Positions 12,113 to 23,600 of a stretch of DNA of 64,000 nucleotides are shown in pieces. The notes below the pieces were generated by a model. It made no database searches, was not told the DNA's origin, and worked only from the letters and a program-made list of their open reading frames with translations. This DNA is from Solenopsis invicta (Eukaryota > Arthropoda > Insecta > Hymenoptera > Formicidae), in assembly GCF_016802725.1 (NCBI RefSeq), contig NC_052664.1, positions 29,777,275-29,841,274 on the forward strand, in the 5' to 3' direction. The number at the start of each line of letters is the position of its first letter. Within the stretch, counting starts at the first letter, position 1. The translations under genes and the position numbers were made by a program.

Positions 12113-15100
12113 ATTTTAAAATTTAATAAGGTGTTAAAATTTTCGATTTTAATACCATTTTTGTTTATAACAAAAAATTTGTTATACATATAAATATATT
12201 ACTATACAAACATATGATTATCTAGTAGAATAAAATCTAATGTCTAAGTATATTAGTAAAAAATTGAAAAACTGATATAAACAAAAAGACTAGGATTATT
12301 GGTGGAATTTCACTACATCTACCGTTGATACGGTTTGTAACAATTTGTACATATTGAGAAATTATATAGAATTATACGGCTGGAGAAATAAGCTTGTTGC
12401 CCATCAAGATCTTTGCACAAGCAAAGATCTGTAACCCAACAAAATTCCATGCATACCAGGATCATCCCCAAACCACGTAATAAGTTAATCATGAAGTTAT
12501 GCAACGTGAAGAAAGTCGTGAGCGTTTTACAATCATAGACACTTGCAGCTTTCCAATGTTTTTCCTAGTTCTTTCATGCACTTTCTCTACAAAACATTTT
12601 TATTTTATTTCGTCCTAATTATTTGCTAAAAACTATTTAACGCGTACGACTTTTTCAAATGCATTTTCCAAATATTTAACTACTTTTTTTTCTTCTTCAA
12701 GCCCAAGCAACTCCCTCTTTCCGTAATTATCTAGTTTGCAAGTTATATACGGTAGTTCTCAAAATCATAGACCTTGCAATTCTGCGTGAGTACTATCGTT
12801 CGAAGCAAACTAATGTTTCCTCAGGCCACTTAATAATTCCGCACGCGGTGCGTAGACGCGTGACCTGGACAGTTCCCACGCACGATGCGGAACACCACGC
12901 ATCAAAGTGACGTATCACATACGTGATCATGTTCTAATGCATCGTACGTTTCTTCGGAAATAACAATTAGACGGCGAACAAGGCTACTTATAACGCAATC
13001 TTAACGACCGCTGTGAAAGCTTAATTTTGCTCTTCGAAGCAGTGTGAATTATATCATTTCGAGAGATTGGAAATTTACTTGTTTGCCAAGAAAATATTAT
13101 TAAAAAAGTATTCTTTTCTTTTCTATTATAACGTCTATATTCCACATCATAATTTAGAAATGTATTTTCTCTTACTTCATGAAATTTTGAAATTTATGAA
13201 ACATTATGTTGTCAGTGCGTTCGGTCTAGTATAAAGTTCAGCTATTTCGTACGTACAGAGAACACTTATCGCAATGATCATAATATTGTAATGTAATAAA
13301 CACAAATATACGAAACGTAATAATCGTAAAGAGCCGATTTTATTCCCGTCATTAAAAGTCAAGTATTCCGATGGGACAGCCAGCGTCTAACATCACTTTA
13401 TATCTTCATCGTCGGAGCACGCCGCGAAAACCTTTCCCGCGCCATTCGCATTGTGCGTGCGCTATAATCATATTCATATCTGATCCGAATAGCAATTCAC
13501 AATCTGACCGTACGTATTGTATAAATATCACCATACTGACGAGCATGTAAGTATTATTATGCGACGGCATGATAGAGACCTCTTCGGCATTCCGTCATGT
13601 TCGCGTTTCCCAGATCGAAATAATGCTATGCGGACATTATAATCGTAAATATGGGGCCGCACTTGCCCGCGTGAGGTATCTACATGCCGTCCGCCTATTT
13701 CAAAAGAGAATTATAATTTATTATTACTACGAATACGCGCGGAATAACAAGCGTAATCGCTGATACACGCGCTTTACTCCTTCACGAACCAGGTCGAGTC
13801 CCGATCGATCTTTGAATACTTACGCGCTCTACTCGTTATCCGGTACGTCGGTCATCGTCAAGTTTTTTTTCATCCCTCTGACAAAATTTAATTATGGAAG
13901 TTTTCTTTTCGAGAGACAAAAAAAATTTGCTGCTCTTTAAATGCCCATGTTCTTTCGCGCGCGTGTTAACATACAACTAATAAAGAGAGCATTTGTATTT
14001 TTTATAAATAATATGAATTATTTTTGAGGCAATTAAGATAGCAAATTAAGAAACTTTGGAATATTAATAGCAAGTGTACATGCATTACAGTATTTGTAAT
14101 TATAATTTATTTATGTGCAGTCCGAATTTATCAATGTTAATTCGATAGGAAAAGTTCAGAGATTTACAATAATAATTATCTTTACTTTATTATTAATTAT
14201 TAAATATCCACCACAACGATTTTCAAAATACGCGATTAATATGTACGTACATTTCAAAGTGCTTTAATATTAACATTTCAAATTTATGTATAAATATCAA
14301 AATGCAATAGTAATGATTTTTTTTTAAATTAAATTAAGAGGTACCTAATAATTATGCTGTTTATGAATCTTAAACAGTAAAACTTTTTAACATTTTCCAA
14401 AAAATTGATAATGTGTGATAATGCTTCGTTAATTGAGACAGATATTTAGCCAGGTTCGACATCCGCTCTACTATTCTGTACATGAGACTTATGGCTGTTA
14501 TAGGGTCGGTCGATAAATCGAAGAACTCGCGAGTGAGGAATATCAATTCGTGAGGTGGCCTCTACTGAACGTGGCACGACATTGAAAGGAATGTAAATGC
14601 GTTATGAGTACCGGCCCAGTTCTACAGTGTCACGAAGCATTCGTCAACGCGTCCGCCTGTGGCTTACAGATTGCCCTATAAATGAATGGTAGTCCCAGAA
14701 AACGCATGATACGAACTATAGATGCGTACGTGACGTGCAGACAAGTCGAATTTTGTGGAGAAAGACTCATACGTGACAATAAAAATTCAAAAAATCAATC
14801 CAAACATTCCTAAATGTGCCAACTGTTTGCTTGTACAAAATTGAAGATATAACAAGCACGTGAGCCGCGTGTTAATGTACCAAATATATAACTTAACCGG
14901 AAACCTTTGCATGGCAACAAGTAAAAGTCCAGAAGATATTGACTTTAAATTAATAACGTGAGAATATTATATATAGAGAAAAAACTTGAAATATGAAATA
15001 AAACAGAAATCTAAAATGTTAGTGTTAAATGAAGTATAATCTTAAATTATTTTTAGAAAAAAAAATAAAAGTTTTGATTTATCTGTGACGTTTTCTATAA

Positions 15101-17583
15101 TTTAACTATTATACGAATCCATTATTGCAAATATATAAAACATTTAATAATTATTACAAACGCTATTTATTCTCAGACACGAAGTTTAATATAACGCATA
15201 AGTGAAATTATAAACTACGAAATTACGCTTCATTATCATCTCGATCAATCACGCGAGAGCTTCTTTTTTTGCTTTTGTTAGATGAGCGATCGCGATCATC
15301 GACGACAACGATCGAAATCGATGAGATTGGCGCGTATCGTTAAAGGCAAGCGGACCACCAAGACCGGCGGGGCAAGTATCACGGTGTCAATTAATGAGCC
15401 CCCTACCCGGGCCCAGGATCCTCGAACGTTATGTGGAACGGTCTCCAAAGAGAGCCCCGCGGAGGAGCAAAAGGAGGAGTTCTCGAGGCTCCTGTGGTTT
15501 TGTCGCGCGATTCCTGGTAGGCAGCCATAATAAATACATAATATGCACATAAAGGCGAGCCGGCGCGATCAAAATGATCAAGAGAAATCCTCACCCGTTC
15601 TACCACCGCTCCGTGGGTGGTTCTTTCAGTTCGCGTCGTGCCGTTCAAGCGCGCGTTCAAGCCGGCAAAGTGGAAATCACATCGTTTTCCTGCTCGGGTG
15701 TTCGAACAGCTGGGAGCCCTTGCGAGCGCTCATTGTTGAAAGACGTAATCTACGAGGCCCTAAAGTTTTTATCGCGCCGCCATCTAGAGCGTGACATAAA
15801 CTTTACTGCTAAAATGTTGCATGCGATTCAATTATGAATCAATCGGCATGCATAATAAAATGGCAAAAACATCACGATTCTTCTCGTATGAATCATTATT
15901 ACGTACAAATACAATTTAACATTTAGTGTAATTTTCGTTTTTAATTGTTACGTGTTTTTTTTATATTTTTTAATATTTACTTTATATTTACGTAATATTA
16001 AGTTCAATGTTTAGCGTATGACGACACGATGCTTGAACTGCGTTAACTACATAAATTAATGTTCTTAGAAGCTCGATAAATTTTTTGCGATAACAACTGC
16101 CGTTGAGTAAAACTTCATTCTGGTATCTCTTATTTGGTCACTATATCAATTTTATTGCAATTCCTATAATTCAGATGATTCCAGATTTGGTTTTTTGATG
16201 ACAGCCTCGTCGTCAACACAGTTTCTTTCTGCAACAGCCTGAATTCTGCTGAAAGCGCGCGTTAGAATTGCACGAAAGAGACTAAACAAATCGCTGCTGT
16301 CGAGATCAGAAGCGCGCACAAGAGATGCTAGGTTGAACGAGGAAGGACGACTTCATCTCCGCGGTGGTCCACCCGATGGAGGAGCAAAAACATTATTATG
16401 GTAGAGAGAACGTGTAGCCCATAATATACATCTTCGAAAACACAAGACAATATATTTATCTGATAATGAACAATACCAATTTTTACTCTTTCCTATCGGA
16501 TTAAATAACTGCCGTTAATTTAAACAACGTAATTCCATTATTTTAATCAAATGCAAATTTGCATGACATATGTATGTCGCAGATTCGAATTTTAATTTTT
16601 ACAGTAAATAAAGAAATTTAACATCAACCGAAAAATCGTATTATTATTTTCCATTAGCATTTATCTCTTCATATTTATCGATTTTTTTTTTTTATTTTTC
16701 CGTCAGAAATGTTCAATAAGATATATTTGATGAGGTGGATCAGTGCGACACATGAAATTTTGCAGAGGCATAAACCAAGATGTTTCTTGGTTTTCTTGGG
16801 CTTATAAAGAGTATGCACGATTCGAAAAGACGTTTATATTGAATGAGAGCTAATGGGGATTCGAGCGTCGATGAAGCTTCGACGACGATGAACGTTCACG
16901 TCCGTCAAGGGAGTCAGATCCCTCGATGTTTTTACACCGACGTGCCAGTAATTTACAGTCGGTCATTCGGCCGTACATGGACGATCGGTAGGCTCGCGAT
17001 ACGTCAAATTAGCCCATATATCATGCCTTTCTTTACCGATCCATCGATTTATGTGCATGCGCATAATATAAATTATTAAATAAGTCTATATATATATACG
17101 GTATATGTGTGTATCACATATTTGCACGAGTTGCACATTGTATGCACGTGCGTGTGTGTATGTATATGTGCGTGTACTTCGCGACATACGTCAATTACTT
17201 ATCATTCGTTATACTTGTAATCGCAAATCGAATCATCAATAACGAGTTTCGAGATCAAAGTGCACTGATAATTGCTCAAAACCGAATAATCATTAGCGGG
17301 ACAAAAATATCATACTACTTTAAGAAATGAGAGAACGATATGTGGCTTTCTTTTATGGATACACATCTGCGTGCCTCTGCATATTTATCGTATAATCACG
17401 TTGTTAACTGGAGGTGTGCTGAAAAAAAATTATTGGAAACCTAGTAAAGGCGCAGTGGAAATATATTGAATGTGTTTCATATGGACTAAAGATGAAAGGT
17501 CATTACTTTTTATTTATTTATTTTTTTTTTTATAATAATGATTTGATAATGACGTTACAATTTTCCAAAATAATAATAGTAAG
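12113..17583. other. mostly non-coding stretch
   Basis: Apart from a candidate terminal exon listed separately at 16164-16327, no gene is supported. 15282-15840 is a GC-balanced patch with frames open on both strands. One of these (15282-15530, plus) starts directly after a good acceptor-like TTTTGCTTTTGTTAG but has no other support. 13850-15240 is AT-rich and empty. A TG/TA-rich tract lies near 17092-17175. Confidence 0.45.
16164..16327 (-). CDS. candidate terminal exon, unknown product
   Basis: The minus strand has a pyrimidine-rich acceptor (TCGTCCTTCC..CCTAG) ending at 16328. It is followed by two bases and a 53-codon frame to a TAG at 16164-16166; the other two frames close early. The product is moderately acidic near its end (..CVDDEAVIKKPNLESSEL). 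AATAAA lies just after the stop (plus-strand TTTATT at 16151-16156). The entry phase (two leading bases) matches the exit phase of the candidate exon at 18324-18381, implying an intron of about 2 kb that contains the 17.6 kb MITE. No domain is recognised. A 53-codon open run can occur by chance, so this is tentative. Confidence 0.25.
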
Positions 17584-17872
17584 ACTAGGATTGGAATAGT
17601 CACTTTCGACAATTAACTCGTTTCCATTATGCGTTACTCATTGAAAAATATTAACTTGTAAATTTACTCGTTACGCAACGCGTTATTTTTGCTTATTACG
17701 TAACGAGTTAACGAGTTACTTTTTTCAATCAGTAATGACAACGAGTTGCTTGTCAAAAGTGACTGTTCTTCATCCCTGGTGTTATCATTATCATGATAAA
17801 AATTATCAAAGTCTAAAAAAAGTAACAAGTAACAAACGTCATTTATTATAACTCGTTACTTCTCATCTCTGA
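17584..17872. mobile_element. palindromic MITE plus adjoining partial copy
   Basis: 17584-17782 is an imperfect inverted repeat: its left half aligns with the reverse complement of its right half through blocks such as AGTCACTTT, ACTCGTT and ATTGAAAAA. The tips read GACTAGGATTGGAA and CCAGGGATGAAGAA. A second partial copy with the same CTCGTTACTTCTCATC end occupies about 17813-17872. The abundance of ACTCGTTAC-type words suggests a multicopy MITE family. There is no coding capacity. Confidence 0.5.
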
Positions 17873-18323
17873 TACGGACACATTATGAAATATACGAAAC
17901 AAGTCGCTAAAGATCAGAAACCTCAAAGCATAACCCAGTTCCTTATTTTTTAAATTAATTATTAAAAATAACGTATACATCCTGTTTAAGAATAATCGTG
18001 ATTTATAGGATGTTTTCTTAGTCTTATTAATCTTAAATTTATCATTCTTGATATTCCTTTTTGCTTATGAAGCAAGAATCTAAATAAATTTGATATTAAT
18101 TCCAGCGGAAGAATCCTCATCGCCCAGAGATCGCGAGGTACGACATGATTTCGAAATCCAATCGACATCGGCCAATAAAACTGTCAAACGGTAAATCTTC
18201 AGGAGAGAGAGCACCTCCGGCTCTTGGAAGGTTGTAGCGTTGTATTGACGTGAGTTATCAGAGATAGAGAACGCCGGGAGAGAATCGGGGTGGATGACTC
18301 CCTCCTGTTCCCCGCTCGCTTAC

Positions 18324-18381
18324 CCTCGTACACCATGATTCTACGTTGTGCAACCCTCAGCACGGGATTGGCTTTACCGAC
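18324..18381 (-). CDS. candidate internal exon, unknown product
   Basis: On the minus strand a long polypyrimidine stretch (complement of 18384-18478) leads to a GAG acceptor at 18382-18383. A 58-base segment follows, open in only one frame (VGKANPVLRVAQRRIMVYE), then GAGG|GTAAGC as donor (18318-18323). It leaves in phase 1, which fits the two leading bases of the exon at 16164-16327. GAG acceptors are uncommon and the piece is short, so it may be accidental. The product is not recognised. Confidence 0.2.
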
Positions 18382-19362
18382 CTCCGCGAAACGAAGGACG
18401 GAGAAGCGGAAAGAGAAAGGGAGAGACGAAGAACGAGACAGAGAAAGGGAGGAAGGGAAAAAGAGAGAGACAGAAGCCGTTGGGCTTGTCTCATTTTACT
18501 TTACAAGAGGGATTTAAAAACGAGGAAACCGTTTGACAGTTATTGCAGCCTCGCCGACGCACACCACTACATCCAAGCTACCCCTCTGACTTGATCTACC
18601 GGAACTTCGAATTAAATCTAATATATACAATAAACAAGGAAACAATCAATAACAAGGGGCAGGGGATCCTTGTTTCGCGTTGGTATTCCTGGCGTCGCCT
18701 TAAGTCGGACAGTGATATGTCGATAATTAAACGCCGCTTTTGTGTGCGAAAGTTGATAAGAATATAAATCGTCGCCCGAGACGTTCGAGGCTTACGTTAA
18801 CTTAAATGGTGAAAAATGACAGCGGTTTATTGACAATATTATGTCAATTACTGAGAAAAGTCCTCGCAATCTTTACGTTTAATCGTATTAAGTGTGACAA
18901 TTATTTACTCTTTTTTCGTATACGTTCAACACGGTAATATCAAGTGTTAGATATTTTATTTTTAAATAAAATTTAAATCCATTTGAATAAAGTACAATAA
19001 AATATATGATTGCAGACAGTAATGGATGTACAGTGTGCTCCAGAAAAATCTACTAAAGCATGATAATAAATAAAAAGAACATTTACACTCCAATTATGCA
19101 TTACGCGCATAAAGGTTATACATATAAGAAGACCTCTTTTCAGTTTCATAGTGATTTCTCATCCGTTGCTGACACACCGCGTTAGTTCTTCCGGTCATTA
19201 AATCCAATCTACTATGTAATTTGCAGAGACATTATACCAACTGATTAAAATAATAATGCCGGGCCGCCATAGTCAATGAGCGTGACGCGACTCCTACCAA
19301 ACTGCCTTATGAATATTGATCTGCATCCGGTGTTTGGTGATAAATATATAATGCGACATCGT

Positions 19363-19367
<5 letters not shown>

Positions 19368-19409
<42 letters not shown>
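19368..19409. repeat. (TA)n microsatellite, ~21 units
   Basis: Uninterrupted TA dinucleotides. Likely length-polymorphic. Confidence 0.95.
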
Positions 19410-19415
<6 letters not shown>

Positions 19416-19860
19416 CAATGGAATTAAAAAAGCGAACAACTTGGATTCGTTAACAATCCATTTCTTTCGCGGTCGCGCGTATTATCTTTCTTTTTAATAC
19501 AGTACTTTATTCTCTTTCTGATATTTACATATTTACATAATCATAGCGAGTTTGAATAACAATATGTTTTCCTCAATGCAATTTATTAGTTTTGTATTCG
19601 ATTTCTCGGTCGCGCAAGGTACGCATCTATTTACTTTTAAAGAGTAAATGAAATGTATAACACGAGCGGAGTAATTTATAAATATCTGTATATAGAAAAT
19701 TGCGATAAAACATTATACAAAGCGGAAGAAGATAAAAGCTGATACTAATGTATTTTTGATTTAAATGGGAAACGAAAGAAGGTAAAAGGAAGGAGCGAAA
19801 AAAGGATAACACGTAGAGTTACGGGGAGCCGGCGAATAAGCGCTGCTGGTCTTACTACCG

Positions 19861-19989
19861 CTAGGCAGCGGAACCCCCGCTGACATTAGGCCCCCCATCG
19901 ACACCTGACAACCTGTTAGCTGCTGCCAACAAATTGCTTTGCATCCCATTCAACTTGCTAGCTACCATGGGCGAATTATCCACCTTCTT
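19861..19989 (-). CDS. candidate C-terminal coding exon, unknown product
   Basis: A GC-rich island in AT-rich DNA reads on the minus strand as a 42-codon frame ending in TAG at 19861-19863. The peptide is rich in Ser, Ala, Asn and Gly (..LLAAANRLSGVDGGPNVSGG..), like the disordered tail of a regulatory protein. Acceptor-like AG sites lie at 19984-19994, but the polypyrimidine tract is poor, so the 5' edge is uncertain. AATAAA (plus-strand TTTATT, 19506-19511) lies about 350 bases downstream and would give a plausible 3' UTR. No family is recognised. A chance GC-rich frame remains possible, since a second frame (19761-19949) is also open. Confidence 0.3.
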   Translation of the reverse strand, partial: KKVDNSPMVASKLNGMQSNLLAAANRLSGVDGGPNVSGGSAA

Positions 19990-20166
19990 ACCTTAAATAG
20001 ATTCTTATCACTTTCCATTGCCTATTTATCATGTTCTCACTGCCTGTGCGATTTTTTGTCGAATATTTACACGCATTATTATATTTACGATACGATTGTA
20101 TAGCAATAGAAGCTGCAATTATTAAATTGTAAATTAAAAAATATGTTTATTTAATCATTGCATGTA

Positions 20167-20640
20167 TATTATATAGCATAATATGTACATATATAAAGAG
20201 AAAAATTTTCTTAAATAAAAAAATTTAATTTTTAAAAATATTATACTTGGATGCAAGCATTTGTTTAATTAAAAATGTTAACTTTTAAGTAGACATATTA
20301 CCTCGTATATAATTTTTATTTATTTATCTTTTACATTTTTTAAATAATTTTATAAATAAGCTAATAATACTTATTATTAAACTTAATTAAATTGTTTTCT
20401 TAGATTAAAAAATCTAATTATCTCAAATATACATAAAACTATTCTAACAATAAATATTTTCTAAAAGTGCAAGAAAAGATTACTTGATTAAAAATTATTT
20501 CTTCATTTTATTTGTATAAATATTTCAATTAAAAAATTTTTAGCTGACTGCAAGTAAATATTTTTTTGTGTTACGTAAAATTTTGTTTTAAAATATTTTT
20601 TTTTCAGTGTATAATCATATACATATTATGCTATATAATA
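20167..20640. mobile_element. ~475-bp inverted-repeat element (MITE-like)
   Basis: A 21-base sequence at 20167-20187 (core ATATAGCATAATATG) recurs exactly in inverted orientation at 20620-20640. Beyond the tips, weaker inverted similarity continues inward. Examples are AAAAATTTT-type runs and ACTTGnnnnnAGC motifs near 20245 and 20545. The interior is AT-rich and non-coding. Target duplications are not resolvable because the flanks are A/T only. Confidence 0.5.
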
Positions 20641-23600
20641 CATATAATTTTTACTTTTTTCTCCCATTGAAAGAAAAAGTTGTAATAGGAAAAGAAAAAT
20701 GATAACAAAGTGCGATAAAAAATAAAGAAGTTAATGGAGAATAAGATCAAGAAAAATGATGCATTAAATTTCAAGCGGGACCAAAAGCATACACCCTTTT
20801 TCGCTACCAGCGGTCGATGGTGGAAGACGAAAACGCCGGGCGATATAACAGTCCCGTAGGCGCGACGATATAACGCGACAATTTCCCGGTGCATTAGAGG
20901 GGACTTACATATTTTATGGGGATTTTTGCATATAATTTTACGGCGCGTTAGAGCGACATTTAAATACGGCAGCTGGATAAACAGAGCGCGACGGTACTAT
21001 TTCTCTCCCCCGGACGAGTGACGAAGGTGAAGCGGCGAATCGAAAAGAGAGATCGAAAGGACAAAAAGCACGCGGGGGAGTGAAAGGGCGACGGGGGAGG
21101 GGGAAGAAATAAAAAGGGGTCCCACAGGAAAAGAAGGAGATGCAGCTTACGCTACCGAGAGAAGAGAGGGTGTGCACCCGCGATCTGTTTGCACAGCATG
21201 CGATACATGTGTTCATGCACTGAGTCCAAGGGCGGCAGAAACGATTTGACGATTCACTTAAAGGCTAATCCCCACCTCGTCGGACGATCGTCGCGATGAT
21301 AACCGCATCTGCATCTTCATAACAAACCATTTCAATTCTTGAGCGCGTGGCTCGACAGAGGATAGGCAAGATAGGTTTAATAACGAGATTGAGTGACGTG
21401 CCTATCGTTTCGCAAATTGTACGAAATGATACGAGCGTTTAGAAACTTTAATGTTAAAAGAAATTTAATAAAAATGCGCTAAATGTTTCGTTCATATAAA
21501 AATATTTTACTTTAAGCAATTTTCCATCGAATTGAACTAATTTGCATAATATTAATCATTTTATATTATTAATGAGTAAATACGTTTAAATTTATCTATT
21601 TTTGACCGCATGAAAAACAGTTGTGTATTTCTAAAAAAAAATACTGAATAAAGATCACATGAACGAACGAACGAACGAACGTGAAGCCATGCTCAGGGTG
21701 AAAAACGATTGGTGGAATCAATGGTCCAGAAGTTGACGTTATCCGGAAACAGCCAGTACAGCTCAGCATCATAATATCCGCGTCTATACCGGAAACGTAA
21801 CAACGCGTGCATTGGGGGAGTCGAATGCAGTCGTGATTCGTGCCAACTAATCGGAACGATCTACCGCTACAGCCCCTGCCGACTTTCCTTTCGTGGACAT
21901 TTAGCTGAATCCGCACGTTTATCATTAAAATTCATTTCCCACGTCGTATAATAATGCTGCGATCGTTATATGGCGCAGCCACTCTTCAACGTGGCATTGT
22001 TACGACGAGATTCTCTCGCCCGTCTGCGAGTTCGCGAGAAATTTATCGCGGAATAACCGACAGTCAACCCCCTCCCGGAAACTTTGTCCGCACATAACAC
22101 GCCGCGCGGTTTGGACTCCGTATACGTATTGTTGTAGGTTTGAAATTGGCGCACGTCGGACGAAGCGAACGCGCACGAATTCGCCTTGAATGAGTCAAAA
22201 GAGGACTCGAGCTAGACGGTTTCCCCGGGGAACATCGCTGCCGTATCCGGGACTTTCGTCCGTCGCTTTGATTTATGTCCTTGTAAGTGACGTCACTCGT
22301 GTGCGTCCGCCGTACTCCCGGCGTGGTGCCCCTCGTGTGTGCACAAAGGATCCTCCGTCATATTATCCCGGGCGTAGCGTATATAAATGACCGAAATTGG
22401 GACTTATTGTGTTTGTCATCGGCACGGGAAATCTTGCGCGCTGATTTATTATCTTTGCCATTGGCCGCCCCGTCTTTTCTCGGCCGATCGCACCTCATTG
22501 TAAAGTATTCGCGCGATCCACACGGCGAAATTTCTTTCGATAATAATGTTAATAATAATTTCTACAAGTTGTCATAGTCGCGATATAATTTATGGACGAA
22601 TGTTCTCTTTCCAGGAAGTCTTGCAATAATTTCACAGCAACAGCGAAAGAAAATGGATACTCTGCGGCGCGCGCATTTATAATTATAATTTTACAGCTCC
22701 GTACATTATCGGAACTTGAGGACACGCCGGGGCACTCGTTTTAATTGCAATTAAAATCTTTTACATAAGTTAAAGGAAGGCTTGTCCATGCGGAATAATT
22801 AGCAAAGTGCTTTCAGCGTAGAACGCCAATGGCGCACCGTAATTGGCAATAAAACATTTCATTGAACCGCTAACTTGGCCCCGCGCGCGAACGAACGAAC
22901 TTGGGGGAGAGCCTATTATCTTATGATAATTCGCGCCCGGGGTGAAATTAATCGAGTAACTACAATTTCATAATGGCTGCGCCCTTAAAGCAGGAGACAG
23001 AGCCACACTTACTCACAAATACGGCGTTGCCAGGTCGTAGGAGGAAGAGAAAGGGGGACGCCGTCTCTTCCTGTCTCTTTTCCCCCGTTCGTTCGATCTA
23101 TTTGCCCTCCGTTCTCGTCGCACCTTCGCGGGCCCGTGCGTATAACTCGAATGACATAATTGAATAATATAACGTGCCACCCTTCGTGAGCAGAACTGAA
23201 CCGCGCCGGGCTGAGCTGAACTGAGTAATAGTAGAGCGAGTCCGGGGCTCATGGGACCTCTCGTCACGCATATTTCATTACGCGATCTGGCAACCCTGTA
23301 ACCCCATCTACGTCTACAATCCGACCTCTCCGTGTCCCCAGCATCGCACTGCACGATGTGATGTACATTCGTGTCCGAGCGAATCGACCGATCCGATCGA
23401 ATCGAATCGAGAAAATAACGCGACGCCTTTTAGATTGGTCCGCGTAATAGAGTAATGAACCCCACTTTCATCTTGAGACCCACCTTGCGAATAAAACGTA
23501 CGGGGAACAGTCGATTTCTTTCATCGTACGAATCAACATAATTCATTTCGTCAAGTGAAATTTCCTATTTTCAACCACCGAAATTTTATTTTAATATTTT

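Larger units (their letters stand above)
17873..19860. other. non-coding stretch with AT repeat
   Basis: It holds a candidate exon at 18324-18381 next to a ~100-base purine-rich tract (18384-18478), and the (TA)n at 19368-19409. The rest is AT-rich with no supported gene. The part below 19861 may be the 3' UTR of the candidate exon at 19861-19989. Confidence 0.4.

Noticed and set aside
15282..15530. Basic 82-codon plus frame starting right after TTTTGTTAG
   Set aside because: Frames on both strands are open over the same DNA, the stop runs into an AATAAA and there is no partner exon.
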